From NCBI GenBank assembly GCA_027692465.1, contig JAQEYU010000002.1:186001-250000 (forward strand): a stretch of DNA of 64,000 bases. The letters are read 5' to 3'. Of this stretch, positions 18,812-29,229 are shown one piece after another. This stretch comes from Enterococcaceae bacterium OF42-14pH9A (GTDB lineage: Bacteria > Bacillota > Bacilli > Lactobacillales > Enterococcaceae). The notes beneath the pieces are model-generated. The model did not search any database. It saw nothing but the letters and a program-made list of their open reading frames with translations, and was not told the DNA's origin. How positions within the stretch are numbered: the first letter of the stretch is position 1; each line of letters opens with the position of its first letter. The position numbers and the translations under genes are program-made.

Positions 18812-20332
18812 TCAATCGTATAAATGTAATGCTTCTTGAAATTTAATTGACCGTACATCTACAGTTACCCCTGCATTAATAAAGTCAGTAGCTGTTAACC
18901 CAAAATACTTCATATTTTCTTTTTTCGGTCTGCAAAAAAACCAATGCGTTTCCCATTCATCACTTTTGCTAAGCTTGACATCCAGACGCTCGAAAGTTTC
19001 ACCATCGTGAATAAACGCTCCAAAACGAACAGCATTGGAAGAGCGCATTTCAATTTCAAGCAAGTACAAAATATCCTTTTTTAAACTTTCAGTAAAAGGA
19101 AAGCTCAACCACCGCAATTTTCCCTTCATAGTCAGTGCATGTACACGCGCAAAAGATTTTGTATGATTATTGATTGGTGGAATAGCCATCCAATATTTGG
19201 ATACACTCAGATTTGGATCTCCCACTCCTCCCAATAAAGAACTGTCTTCATCTCCTATTCTCTCTTTTTGTATAAGAGCCCGCCCTAAAAGCTTCCCTAG
19301 ATAAACATTTGCCGAAGGTAGGAAATGGATATTATCCAACCACACATATTTTCCTAATTTATGGGGCCGGTCAAAAACTCTAAACTCTTTTTGAGGAGAA
19401 AAAAACTTAAACCTTTTTTGATAAACAGAATTATCTTCAAATAATGGAGAGAACCATGACCCCAAGACAATCACGTCCCCTTCCTGATAATTCTGATGAC
19501 GCACCGCTTTCAACATATTGACAAAATTTGGATGACCTCCACAAGAAATATTGATTACCTTATATAAAAGGCCACCGTACTCTTCATGAAATTCGTTTAA
19601 AAAAACCTGAGCAGCGTTCGAAATTGTCCGACTATCATCAGAATAACAACCCGCAACAACACTATTTCCAAAAATAAAAATCTGCTTATCAGCTACGATC
19701 GGACAATCCGGTATTACTCGCTGCCCATTTTTAATATTTACATACTTTCCTTTGATATCAGAAAGATATGGAATTCCCTCTATATCTTTTTTTATTTTGA
19801 AAGCATCTTCCTCAAGTAACTCTTCAAGAAAAACAGGATCTTTAGAAAGTGGTCTAAGAGCATCTTTCCGATAATTATTTCGTGTCTCTTCATCCATTTT
19901 CGTGTATTTGCTAAATAACTCTTTTTCCTCAAGATTCTTGCCACCAACATAGGCTAAAGATGGTAACGAAAATAAGCAGACTTTTACTTGTTTTTCCTCG
20001 ATGAATTCCACTAACTCATCCAGTAATTGACGTTTAGTCAATGAATACATTAGTAAACGATTGATAGGAAGTTCCCTATTGTATTTTTTTTTGCTTTTCT
20101 TCAGAAGAATCACCGGAAAATTTTCCGGTAATTCTTCTGGATCATATTCGTCAGTTACTCTATACAGCTTCAATGGAATATCACCAATCGTTTCTGCAAT
20201 TGTATTACAATCTTCTGGGTCTCCGTAGATCCCCACCTCGGAACAATTAGTATCAATAAAGTAATCAAATACACCTCCGCCAAGATTAGTAACTGTTTTT
20301 ATCAACTTTTTCACGGAATTTGCCAAGGCCAA
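18812..20332 (-). CDS. SGNH-like hydrolase with a C-terminal beta domain shared with a neighbour
   Basis: A 506-residue protein. Residues about 20-190 look like a Rossmann-type N-terminal domain. Residues about 215-365 resemble an SGNH fold: FGNSVVAG (block I serine), NISCGGHPN (Gly/Asn block) and [14 protein letters not shown] (the D-x-x-H block). Residues about 395-506 form a beta-rich domain matching the end of the SDR at 24833-26320 (both have DEW, then TATDFI or TASDFI). No signal peptide is visible, so it acts in the cytoplasm, perhaps as an O-acyl transferase or esterase on polymer precursors. TTG start with AAAGGTGG upstream. Confidence 0.65.
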   Translation of the reverse strand: MALANSVKKLIKTVTNLGGGVFDYFIDTNCSEVGIYGDPEDCNTIAETIGDIPLKLYRVTDEYDPEELPENFPVILLKKSKKKYNRELPINRLLMYSLTKRQLLDELVEFIEEKQVKVCLFSLPSLAYVGGKNLEEKELFSKYTKMDEETRNNYRKDALRPLSKDPVFLEELLEEDAFKIKKDIEGIPYLSDIKGKYVNIKNGQRVIPDCPIVADKQIFIFGNSVVAGCYSDDSRTISNAAQVFLNEFHEEYGGLLYKVINISCGGHPNFVNMLKAVRHQNYQEGDVIVLGSWFSPLFEDNSVYQKRFKFFSPQKEFRVFDRPHKLGKYVWLDNIHFLPSANVYLGKLLGRALIQKERIGDEDSSLLGGVGDPNLSVSKYWMAIPPINNHTKSFARVHALTMKGKLRWLSFPFTESLKKDILYLLEIEMRSSNAVRFGAFIHDGETFERLDVKLSKSDEWETHWFFCRPKKENMKYFGLTATDFINAGVTVDVRSIKFQEALHLYD

Positions 20333-20366
20333 CTCAGATGTGCCACCTTTCTATAGTCGATATTTT

Positions 20367-23300
20367 TTAGGAATCAACTAACGATTCAAACTGTTTTATT
20401 ACGGAGTTGTTATATTTCTGTGCATCAAATATCGCAAAAGGCAATTTATGCTTTTCGATTTCAATCAATCCTTCTAATAATTCAGAACTCGAAGTACCTT
20501 TAGTCAAGAGTCCATAGCGCCCATTTTCAAGAACTTCTACATTTTGCGGAATATTAGATGCAACTATTTTAAGTCCTAAAGACAATGCTTCTAACAATAC
20601 CATCGGCTGTCCTTCATAGAGCGAAGGTAGAACAAATGTATCAAAAAGCTTCAAGACGGGAAATGGATTTTCAAAATGCTCTAAAAAAACAACCTTTCTG
20701 GCGATATTGAGATCGGAAACCAATTTTTTAGTTTTCTCTAAAGTCGGACCTTCACCAATAAAAAACAACCGGGAATCTGGATAGATCGACAAGAAATCAG
20801 CAAATGCAATAATCAGATTTTCTTGATTTTTTTCTGGAGAGAAGCGACCCATCATTACAAAATTATGTCCTTTGTCAACTAGCATTTTTGAAACTCGATT
20901 CACTACATTCGCTGCCTTTGGTGCAAAGTGGTTAGGCAGGACTTGAACATTGTTAACAGTTGTCTCAATCCAGCCAACCTCATCACCTGAACTCTCGATA
21001 AGATACCATTGATGATTTCCGATCCAAGCAGTCATTAATACAGTCACTATTTCATCTCTGGAAAATTGATATTCCGAAAACTTAACGAAACTGCCTTCAG
21101 TTCCTTTGGGTGCAGAATAAACGACAAATTTCGATATTGCCCCTTCCTTGAACTTCATTATTTTCTGATCTATCAATAGCTTATCTGGAAGAGCACAGCT
21201 TTTTTTTGCATTTTTGAAACTGAAATAGAGATTCAGTAGAGATTTCTTGGAAATTTCATGAAAATTGGACAATGCATTTTTCTTGACCCATCCTAAGGCA
21301 CGATGCCTATCAAAAATATGGTAATATTCTCCCAAATTTGTCAAAACCGTTTCTCTAACCCAGACATATCGATTTTCAATAAAGTTGGAATAGCCCCGCA
21401 GCACATCTGTTTCTTCTTGATAAGGAATATCCATATAAATCGGTGATTTTCGATTGTGTCTAAAACTAGCGACCAATGATGACTGTTTTCGCTGGATGAT
21501 AACTGGCTTTTTTTCCCCGTTTATATTTTCTGCCATCATCCATCCTATGTACAGACCATTCAGCATCAGCTTATAATACTGCTCATGATCGATTTCTGTA
21601 CTGGCTACAACAGTTAACACATCAGCTTGGTTTACCACAAAAGTTTTGCCTAATCTCAACTTAACATTGTTCAGTGAAGAATAGGCACAAAGATACTCAC
21701 TCTGTGCTACAGTAATTTGAAATGAAGTTCTTACTACCTTCTTTTTAAGTTCCGTTCTCTCCTCATCAGTGAACAATCGTTTAAGATTTAGTCCATTCAT
21801 AACAACGTAGGTTTTAGACTCGGGAATATAAGAAGACAACTTACAGCAATTGATTTTTCGTAAGCTATCAGAAACACTTATAATTTTATCAAAGCGATCA
21901 TAAATTAAAAAAAGAGACTTCAGATTTTTCATATGAGGTTTCTTTCCGTTTATGACTTTATCAGCCTCTAAAGATAGATCATTATGTTGGTATACTCCTT
22001 TAGTAACTGCATCTGCATGAGCGATAAATTTTCCCCAATAAAAACTGTAACCGCTGAAATCAATGGCATAATCAAATTTCAACCCCGCAAGAATTCGTCT
22101 GACTTCACGATCATAGCCTTCCTCCGGGTAGAAGGTTCGGTCCTGATTTTCTTGCCATTTTTTGTCTAATTTTACTTCTGTTGCAGAATAAATTGGGCCT
22201 CCAGGCTTGAACAAGATTCTTACTGATACCGGAATTCGGTTGATATTCGCCAAGTTTTTCTGATTTGGTGCTTGACATAAAAGCGTGACATCATACTTTT
22301 CATAGTTAAGCGAATGAAGAAGATTCAATAAACTTGAGGTGATTCCGTTGTTCCTCATACCACCTGCATGAATTAGCAGCTTTTTCCGCTGATCAAAGAG
22401 ACTGACTTTCTTTACATTATTTACAGCTTTTTGTTGAAAAATAGCTTCAACAATTCGTTCACTCACCATTCCGTCATCATAGTGGGTCAACTCTTTTTTC
22501 ATCAGTTCATACCTGTTTTGATACTCTTCTTGCCACATCGCAGGTGTTGCCAGATAATCTCCAAGTTGAAACACCGTATCACAAACCGGTCCAGGCAATC
22601 TTTCCAGTGGGTAGTACATTCCCCTCTCATCATCGTATAAATCAGCATCCCAACAATAAAAGAGAATCGGCTTTCCTGTCACAAGAAAGTCGACAAAGAC
22701 ACTTGAAAAATCAGTTACCAGAATATCCGTCCCTGCGAGAAGCCGATTGGCATCCATATAATTTGGTACTAAAAAAGACCTCAAGGACTCCTGCCGGCAT
22801 GCGTAATCATAGACATACGGATGTACTTTCACTAGGATATTGTACTTCTTAGAAAATCGCCTGCGAAGATAGGCAACTTCCTTTCCAATTTGATCAATAT
22901 TCGTGATTGGCAACCCAACAGAACTTCCACGCCATGTCGGCATATACAAAACGATAGGCAGATCGTCATCTATCGTCAGTCCTTCCTGCACTAACTCAGT
23001 ACGCACCTGAACAGGATCTGTCTGAAAGGTAAAATCAATTCTTGGATATCCTGCCTCCAAAACAGTTCCTGGATAGCTTCCTCTCATACGATAGCTATCA
23101 GCAAATATATGGGTCGTATGTTCATTCGGAGTAATCAAAAAATCCGTCATCAAAAGATTCCGTAAGACATTTTGCGAGTGTGCTGGATCACCAGGAATAT
23201 CGAATCCCATATACTTCAATGGCGTTCCGTGCCAAGTATTGATGTAACACTGTCCTGGACGTTTAGAGAAAAATGATTGAAAAGTAGAATTATTGATCAA

Positions 23301-23603
23301 GTATTTGGCAGTCAACAGGCATTCTACATAACGACGACTATTACGAACGACAAATTCAACCTGTTCAGCATAAGATTCGGGGATTACTTGCTTGACTTTT
23401 GGATCATTTGTTGCCAAGACCCAGATATGTTTAAATCCTCTATAGGATGGATGAGATGCTAAATATTGAAACATAGCGAAAGGTGAATCAACAATCGATT
23501 GCCCATCTCTCGTTTCATAAAGAATCATTTGATCATCAATTACCGACTCATCAAAATGATCACCATAAAACTCTCTGATTGCTTCATTGCTCAATATTTC
23601 CAC
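20367..23603 (-). CDS. CDP-glycerol transferase fused to a GT4 glycosyltransferase containing GW-like modules
   Basis: A 1078-residue fusion. Residues 95-395 are a TagF/TagB-type CDP-glycerol glycerophosphotransferase (WHGTPLK around His125, VHP around His261, TDFSSVFVDF). Residues 405-625 and 895-1078 are the two lobes of a GT4 enzyme (FSPEKNQENLI, SLYEGQPMVLLEAL with E-x7-E). Residues about 626-893 are an insertion with three modules ending in Gly-Trp (YIGWM, LGWVKKNAL, VGWIETTVN), as in GW/SH3-like teichoic-acid-binding repeats. It could alternately add glycerol phosphate and a sugar. GTG start with AAGGTGG upstream. Confidence 0.85.
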   Translation of the reverse strand: MEILSNEAIREFYGDHFDESVIDDQMILYETRDGQSIVDSPFAMFQYLASHPSYRGFKHIWVLATNDPKVKQVIPESYAEQVEFVVRNSRRYVECLLTAKYLINNSTFQSFFSKRPGQCYINTWHGTPLKYMGFDIPGDPAHSQNVLRNLLMTDFLITPNEHTTHIFADSYRMRGSYPGTVLEAGYPRIDFTFQTDPVQVRTELVQEGLTIDDDLPIVLYMPTWRGSSVGLPITNIDQIGKEVAYLRRRFSKKYNILVKVHPYVYDYACRQESLRSFLVPNYMDANRLLAGTDILVTDFSSVFVDFLVTGKPILFYCWDADLYDDERGMYYPLERLPGPVCDTVFQLGDYLATPAMWQEEYQNRYELMKKELTHYDDGMVSERIVEAIFQQKAVNNVKKVSLFDQRKKLLIHAGGMRNNGITSSLLNLLHSLNYEKYDVTLLCQAPNQKNLANINRIPVSVRILFKPGGPIYSATEVKLDKKWQENQDRTFYPEEGYDREVRRILAGLKFDYAIDFSGYSFYWGKFIAHADAVTKGVYQHNDLSLEADKVINGKKPHMKNLKSLFLIYDRFDKIISVSDSLRKINCCKLSSYIPESKTYVVMNGLNLKRLFTDEERTELKKKVVRTSFQITVAQSEYLCAYSSLNNVKLRLGKTFVVNQADVLTVVASTEIDHEQYYKLMLNGLYIGWMMAENINGEKKPVIIQRKQSSLVASFRHNRKSPIYMDIPYQEETDVLRGYSNFIENRYVWVRETVLTNLGEYYHIFDRHRALGWVKKNALSNFHEISKKSLLNLYFSFKNAKKSCALPDKLLIDQKIMKFKEGAISKFVVYSAPKGTEGSFVKFSEYQFSRDEIVTVLMTAWIGNHQWYLIESSGDEVGWIETTVNNVQVLPNHFAPKAANVVNRVSKMLVDKGHNFVMMGRFSPEKNQENLIIAFADFLSIYPDSRLFFIGEGPTLEKTKKLVSDLNIARKVVFLEHFENPFPVLKLFDTFVLPSLYEGQPMVLLEALSLGLKIVASNIPQNVEVLENGRYGLLTKGTSSSELLEGLIEIEKHKLPFAIFDAQKYNNSVIKQFESLVDS

Positions 23604-23628
23604 GTCTCATCCACCTTAACAAGAAAAA

Positions 23629-24759
23629 CTAGTTGTTGAACTCTTTTTTCACTGCTTCCAATGCAGCAGCGAAGGTTTGATCCATATCATAATATTTGTA
23701 ATTACCCAAGCGTCCACCGAAGATCACGTTTGGAAATTTACTGATTTCCTGACTATAGCTTTCAAATACTTTTGAATTACGTTCGTCATTTACCGGATAG
23801 TAGGCTTCCTTCGAACGATCCCAATCTTGAGGATATTCCTTGGTCAAGATACTTACTCCTGCATCCGACTGATTGTCGAAGTGACGCCATTCCATCACAC
23901 GAGTATACGGCGTCTCCGCATCCGTATAGTTAATAACTGCATTTCCTTGCACATTATCGGACTCATAACGTTCGGACTCAAATCTTACCGAGCGATATTC
24001 CAACTCTCCGTGTGAATAATCAAAGAACGCATCAATCATTCCTGTATAGACTACTTTAGGAAATTCTTCTAAAAATACATTTTTATCAGTGAGGAAATCA
24101 GTATTTAGCATTATATCAATGTTCTCACTGTCCAACATACGATCAAAAATCTCAGTATAGCCATCCACTGGCACACCTTGATAACGATGATTGAAGTAAT
24201 TGTTATCAAAAGTAAAACGTGTTGGTAATCTGCGAATAATAAAGCTAGGGAGCTCTGTCGCTTTTCGTCCCCATTGCTTTTCGGTATAGCCTTTAATCAG
24301 CTTTTCGTAAATATCAGTACCAATCAAACTGATAGCTTGCTCTTCCAAATTTCGGGGTTCACCAACAATTCCTGCAGCAGCGCGTTGCTCTTCAATTTTA
24401 GCTTGTGCTTCTACAGGAGTTTTGACACCCCACATTTGATAAAAAGTATTCATGTTAAATGGTAAATTATATAGTTCACCGTTGTAATCAGCAACTACTT
24501 GATTGATGTAACCATTGAATTCGGCAAACTCATTGACATAATCCCAGACTTCTTTATTGTCGGTATGAAAAATATGAGCACCATACACATGCACATTAAT
24601 TCCTGCATTTTTTTTTGTATATAAATTTCCAGCAACATGGTCTCTTTTTTCAATAATCAGAACCTTTTTTCCCCGCTTAGCTGCTTCATAAGCAAAAGTT
24701 GCACCAAAAGGACCCGCGCCAACTACTAGATAATCATACTCTTTTGTGTTGTATTTCAT
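23629..24759 (-). CDS. glf: UDP-galactopyranose mutase
   Basis: A 376-residue flavoprotein. VVGAGPFGATFAYEA is the FAD-binding loop, GAHIFHT and the Trp-rich KQWGRKATELP segment are typical of Glf, and GRLGNYKYYDMDQ closes the protein. It converts UDP-galactopyranose to UDP-galactofuranose in the cytoplasm, so the polymer probably contains galactofuranose. The ATG at 24759 has GAGGAA upstream; a TTG three codons earlier is rejected. Confidence 0.95.
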   Translation of the reverse strand: MKYNTKEYDYLVVGAGPFGATFAYEAAKRGKKVLIIEKRDHVAGNLYTKKNAGINVHVYGAHIFHTDNKEVWDYVNEFAEFNGYINQVVADYNGELYNLPFNMNTFYQMWGVKTPVEAQAKIEEQRAAAGIVGEPRNLEEQAISLIGTDIYEKLIKGYTEKQWGRKATELPSFIIRRLPTRFTFDNNYFNHRYQGVPVDGYTEIFDRMLDSENIDIMLNTDFLTDKNVFLEEFPKVVYTGMIDAFFDYSHGELEYRSVRFESERYESDNVQGNAVINYTDAETPYTRVMEWRHFDNQSDAGVSILTKEYPQDWDRSKEAYYPVNDERNSKVFESYSQEISKFPNVIFGGRLGNYKYYDMDQTFAAALEAVKKEFNN

Positions 24760-24832
24760 TATCAACAATTCCTCGCTTTCAAAATATGAGACGATTGCTC
24801 ATCAGACTTCATTCTTGCTAGGCTTGAATCAT

Positions 24833-26320
24833 CTATAGGCTTTCTTTAATAGTGATTTCCGTAATTTCTATTTTACTTCCATTTAATATAAAATCACTTG
24901 CCGTAAAAGTCAGGTACGATAAATTCCGCATTACAGGAGTAAAAAAATACTCAAGGGTCGTCCATTCGTCACCAATCAGAGTACGCGCTGGTAATTTCTG
25001 AATCTTGCCTCCCCCTGTTATCAATAGATTTAGAACGGCATCCACGTTACTTTTCATTCGTATTGTTAATTTGTATTGTGTGCGAGTACGCAGCTCAGAA
25101 TTTCCCAAGTAATAGCTGATCCACCGATTATCACCTTTTTGGGCCTTACCCAACAAATGTCCATTTTTTCTGATAAGTTCAATGTATGGATTCCATGGTA
25201 GTTTTCTCAATTTCCAGTAGCTATTTAAAAACCTGAAACAATTCTCATCGATATCCTTAATTTCTGATTTCTTTTCTTCGAGTTCATTCAAATAAATAGT
25301 TTGATTCCGTTCATTTACGTTCAACAAACTCATGCGAGTATCCAATAAAAAATCAAAATCTGCATGAACCTTCCAATTAGTTTTTGCGTTATAAAAAAGT
25401 TGGTGATTACTTTCCTTCCATGCCTCTCGCAATGCTTCTTCCAAAGACGGAAAAGCTGAAAAATCCAAGCCCGTTATCCGTTCAACTTTTTCTGTACTAA
25501 ACCGTCTATTAAATCTTCGATCAATCATCGTTCGCCATTGGTTCGTAATCTGTGTATATAATTTGTCACTGATAAACTGTGTTTCCGTACCAAAGACAGT
25601 ATTGAAAATTCCAGAAATTTCCTCCCAAGTGTATGACTGATCAGACGTCACATTAATAACTTCGCCTAATGCCTTGGGATTACCAACTAATCGAGAAATC
25701 ATACTTCCGACATCTTTACCATATGTCAACGTAGTGAACGTGTTTCGCATGGTTTCGGGAAGGGCCGACTTTGCTCCACGTACAGTACGAATGATATCAA
25801 AATTATCCATCGCCCCATATTGAAATCTGTTTCTGGAAAATGTCATTCCTGGCCGAAGAATGGTATAATTTTCCAATTCGCTTTGTAATAGCAGGTTTTC
25901 TTGTAACGCCTTTGAGATTCCATAATGGTCATCAGCAAGATTGCTATTATTTTTTAATTTCTCAATTTTCCGAGGTGATTCTTCAGTGATGAAGCTCTCG
26001 CAATCTGCATACACACGATAAGAAGAAGAATACATATATTGTTTTCCCAGTTTCTGTAACCGGAGCACCTTAGGTTTCAACTCTTCATATGAATACAGCA
26101 TGAAATCAACAACTGATTCAAAGAAATATTTTTCTGCAATCAATTCAAGCCAATTGATATCATGCCCATCACCTACTAAATAGGTAAGACTCGGATTGTC
26201 CGAGTCTCTTTTTTTTCTTGAGGTCACAAAAACGTGGTAGTTCAACTTTAAAAGCTCGGGAATTGTATACATTCCCATTGCCCCAGTACCGCCAATTAAA
26301 AGAACTTTTTTCTGCTCCAT
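24833..26320 (-). CDS. SDR-family epimerase/reductase with a C-terminal beta domain
   Basis: A 495-residue protein. LIGGTGAMGMYTIPELL is an NAD(P)-binding loop of an atypical extended SDR, with a YGISKALQE block that carries the Y-x3-K pair. After about residue 310 a linker leads to a beta-rich domain (about residues 375-495) homologous by eye to the end of the SGNH protein at 18812-20332. The ATG follows GGAGGT by four bases; a longer frame starting 22 codons earlier has no ribosome site. It probably prepares or modifies a nucleotide sugar, perhaps the substrate of the adjacent MenD-like fusion. Confidence 0.75.
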   Translation of the reverse strand: MEQKKVLLIGGTGAMGMYTIPELLKLNYHVFVTSRKKRDSDNPSLTYLVGDGHDINWLELIAEKYFFESVVDFMLYSYEELKPKVLRLQKLGKQYMYSSSYRVYADCESFITEESPRKIEKLKNNSNLADDHYGISKALQENLLLQSELENYTILRPGMTFSRNRFQYGAMDNFDIIRTVRGAKSALPETMRNTFTTLTYGKDVGSMISRLVGNPKALGEVINVTSDQSYTWEEISGIFNTVFGTETQFISDKLYTQITNQWRTMIDRRFNRRFSTEKVERITGLDFSAFPSLEEALREAWKESNHQLFYNAKTNWKVHADFDFLLDTRMSLLNVNERNQTIYLNELEEKKSEIKDIDENCFRFLNSYWKLRKLPWNPYIELIRKNGHLLGKAQKGDNRWISYYLGNSELRTRTQYKLTIRMKSNVDAVLNLLITGGGKIQKLPARTLIGDEWTTLEYFFTPVMRNLSYLTFTASDFILNGSKIEITEITIKESL

Positions 26321-26412
26321 AGTAACCTCCAAAAATAGATACAGGTTATCAGTAGTTTCCCACAAATCGTTAATCGTATTTCCCAAAAATTCTCAACAAG
26401 AATAACTCACTG

Positions 26413-29229
26413 TTAGATAAAGACCTCAAAGAACATTGGCTCTTCAATTGACGCGTCAACGAATCGATTCAGGTTTACATCAAAACTATTCTTATCTGTT
26501 GAAGATAGGTACGTAAATCCAAGAGACTTAACCCAACCTTCAGCCACCGTACTATGGCTCTGAGTAATCCCAGGGCTACGGTAATGCTTCAATAGACCAG
26601 AGCCAGAATTATTGACTAGTAAAATACGCATGTTTGGGAGCAACTCCTTATTCCAAACAGAATTCATATCATAGAAGAAGCTCATATCACCAATTAAGAG
26701 ATATGCCATTTGATCTTTCTCAGCCAATTTTGCTTGTGCCATGAAGCTTGATGCGGAGCCATCGATTCCATTAGTCCCCATATTACAATAGACTTCAAAA
26801 TTTTTATCTGAGTCCAACGCTTCAGTGTGCGCCATCATGAACGAGTGACCCACACCCAAATGAAAAATAGATTTTTCGGGCATTTCTTTCATTAATTGTT
26901 GTGTCACATATTTTTGAGAGTAGGTATTATAAACTGTAGTTGGATATTTTTCATCCATTTGTTTCCACTGCTTTTTATAGACGCCGTCATTTTGTTGATC
27001 TGATGCAGCATCGCCAAAAAACTCAAAAAACCAATCTTGATTACATTCTAAGACAGATGAAAGATGGAAGTACAAATCTTGAATTCGTCCATCAGGAGCA
27101 ACTCTCCAATGTCGCAACGATTGCGGTGCTCTACGTAACTTATAGTTGATTGGATGATTCATGACATTTTTACCACCAACTGTAATTACAATTTCCGGAA
27201 GTAATTCTTTGTTAAACGTCTCCTGATCAATCTGACGCAATGAATTGAACGAATGCACGACATTTGATCCATGTAGATTGGATAACCAGTCAGCCAAGAT
27301 AACACAATTATACCGCGAAGCAAACTTCTCAATATTTACTCTTTGCGCGTCTGTAGGAATATAATTCTGGCCGTACAAAATCAAAATTCGTTTACTTTTT
27401 TTCAACTGTTCAGCGTATTTTATCCATTCGCTATGTTGGTCTTCCCGTGTAACCCGTCGAATTTTCCGAATTCTAGGAAGCTGATACACTTCTTTGGGTG
27501 GTGCCACATTCTCAACTTTATCAAACGGCATATTGATATGAACAGGCCCATTCCCATTATGAGTCGCTTCCAAAATCGTTTCTGAAATTAACCTTCTTGT
27601 TTCCCATTCACTTCTAGCCCCAACAGTTACTGGCGTCGTAATCGCCTTTTTAACAACCTTCCCGAACATGTTATCTTGAGGAATAGTCTGGTCCTCCCCT
27701 TGAAAAGCCCACATTGGATAGCGATCTGCTGTAATTACTATTAATGGTACTCCTTGGAAGTACGCCTCCGTCACTGCAGGCAGATAATTACTAGCAGCGG
27801 TCCCGCTCGTACAAATCATAGCAACTGGCTCATTAAGCTTTGTAGCCAAGCCCAAAGCATAATAACCTGCACTTCGTTCATCAGTAACGTGGTATTTTTT
27901 GAATAAACTAGGATTATTCTCAACCATCCTCACAAGTGTTAAGTCTCGGCCACCCGGTGACAGGACAACATGTCGAATCCCATATTCTCGCAATAGAGAA
28001 ACCAAAATTCTTGCTTTTACAGTATCGGGATTAGACATAGCCCGATCTATCAAAATTTGCTTCTCATCTTTTGTATTTTGTTCCGGAATCACGTCCGCTC
28101 GACCAGATGGCAATATTTTTTCAGCTTCTTTGGGAGCAGCTAATGCTTTTTTGAGCCAATTAATTGATTTTTCACGTTCAATTGCAACATTTCCGACACC
28201 TTTAGTAAAATCAATGTCGAAACTGACATGGGCATTTTGATCAATTTCCGCTTGAGTATTTTTCTCATAAACTCTTCTTGAATCTCCCAGGCCAAACAGG
28301 TTCATCAAATTGACAAATCTATCTGCACCACGTTTTTCATTATAGAAAACAGAAAAAGGCTTTCTGAAGATAAACGAGAAACAAGAACCATGGAAACTAT
28401 CTGTAACTACATAGCTTGCATTCTCATAAGCATAGAGATAATTTTCCGGTCGTACATCTGAAACAACTTCAAACTCTTGCTCGAAAAATGTTTTCTGCGC
28501 AATTTCTAAACTTTTTGGACTTGCATCCGTGATCACGACGATTTTATTCAAACCAAGTTTCTTTGCTGCAGCTTGGATAACTTTTTTCTTGCCTTCTGTC
28601 GGATCAAGGATAAACGAAAGGAGATATTTGCCTTCCAATTGTATAGTCGCCTTATCTGCTAACTTCACATACTCATTTTGATCAAGTAGGAAAACTGGAT
28701 CGACTACTTGTTGGACATTTACATCGAATACATTATTCGCAATATCAACAGCATAATTTTCTCGAACGGATATTGCATCGAATCTTTTCAGATTTTGCTT
28801 ATGTTTTTGTACGAAATCAGGCTTAAATTTGGACACACCTGCATTTCCAAATGAGGTCGCATACGCAATCCGTTTTTTATCATCATTTGTGAAGTCCAAA
28901 AACAAATCATCATTCACTCGTCCAATATGCGGATTCCAAAGCTGGTCACTACCTACCATGAACGTATCGGCAAGTTCATTCAAATTACTATTTTTAGAAA
29001 AATGTTGCTGTTCTGTCACATTATAGCCCTGACGTTCAGCAAATTTCATCGGATCGATATCTTTTGGCCAATTTACCCGCCAACCATTGTATCCCAAAGA
29101 CTCATGAACCATCACAACATCGTATCCCATGTTTGTTACTGCTTTATTCAGAGCAAAGTAGGTCAACATCGAACCGTAGTTTTGACCATACCACCAGCCT
29201 AAAATGGCTACATCATACTTTTTACTCAT
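26413..29229 (-). CDS. Polysaccharide pyruvyltransferase fused to a MenD-like thiamine diphosphate enzyme
   Basis: A 938-residue fusion. Positions below are numbered from the ATG at 29244, five codons earlier. Residues about 10-365 are a polysaccharide pyruvyltransferase (GWWYGQNYGSMLTY, MVGSDQLWNP, TDSFHGSCFS). Residues about 395-943 resemble MenD (SEPHCHC synthase): SPGGR (433), TDERSAGYYALGLA with the ThDP-activating Glu456, CTSGTAASNYLPA, TNGIDGSASS, and the ThDP/metal motif GDMSFFYDMN followed by LVNN. ATG 29229 is preferred because GGAGGA lies seven bases before it. It overlaps the upstream pyruvyltransferase gene by eight bases. No other menaquinone gene is nearby, so a role in sugar modification is inferred. 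Confidence 0.85.
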   Translation of the reverse strand: MSKKYDVAILGWWYGQNYGSMLTYFALNKAVTNMGYDVVMVHESLGYNGWRVNWPKDIDPMKFAERQGYNVTEQQHFSKNSNLNELADTFMVGSDQLWNPHIGRVNDDLFLDFTNDDKKRIAYATSFGNAGVSKFKPDFVQKHKQNLKRFDAISVRENYAVDIANNVFDVNVQQVVDPVFLLDQNEYVKLADKATIQLEGKYLLSFILDPTEGKKKVIQAAAKKLGLNKIVVITDASPKSLEIAQKTFFEQEFEVVSDVRPENYLYAYENASYVVTDSFHGSCFSFIFRKPFSVFYNEKRGADRFVNLMNLFGLGDSRRVYEKNTQAEIDQNAHVSFDIDFTKGVGNVAIEREKSINWLKKALAAPKEAEKILPSGRADVIPEQNTKDEKQILIDRAMSNPDTVKARILVSLLREYGIRHVVLSPGGRDLTLVRMVENNPSLFKKYHVTDERSAGYYALGLATKLNEPVAMICTSGTAASNYLPAVTEAYFQGVPLIVITADRYPMWAFQGEDQTIPQDNMFGKVVKKAITTPVTVGARSEWETRRLISETILEATHNGNGPVHINMPFDKVENVAPPKEVYQLPRIRKIRRVTREDQHSEWIKYAEQLKKSKRILILYGQNYIPTDAQRVNIEKFASRYNCVILADWLSNLHGSNVVHSFNSLRQIDQETFNKELLPEIVITVGGKNVMNHPINYKLRRAPQSLRHWRVAPDGRIQDLYFHLSSVLECNQDWFFEFFGDAASDQQNDGVYKKQWKQMDEKYPTTVYNTYSQKYVTQQLMKEMPEKSIFHLGVGHSFMMAHTEALDSDKNFEVYCNMGTNGIDGSASSFMAQAKLAEKDQMAYLLIGDMSFFYDMNSVWNKELLPNMRILLVNNSGSGLLKHYRSPGITQSHSTVAEGWVKSLGFTYLSSTDKNSFDVNLNRFVDASIEEPMFFEVFI

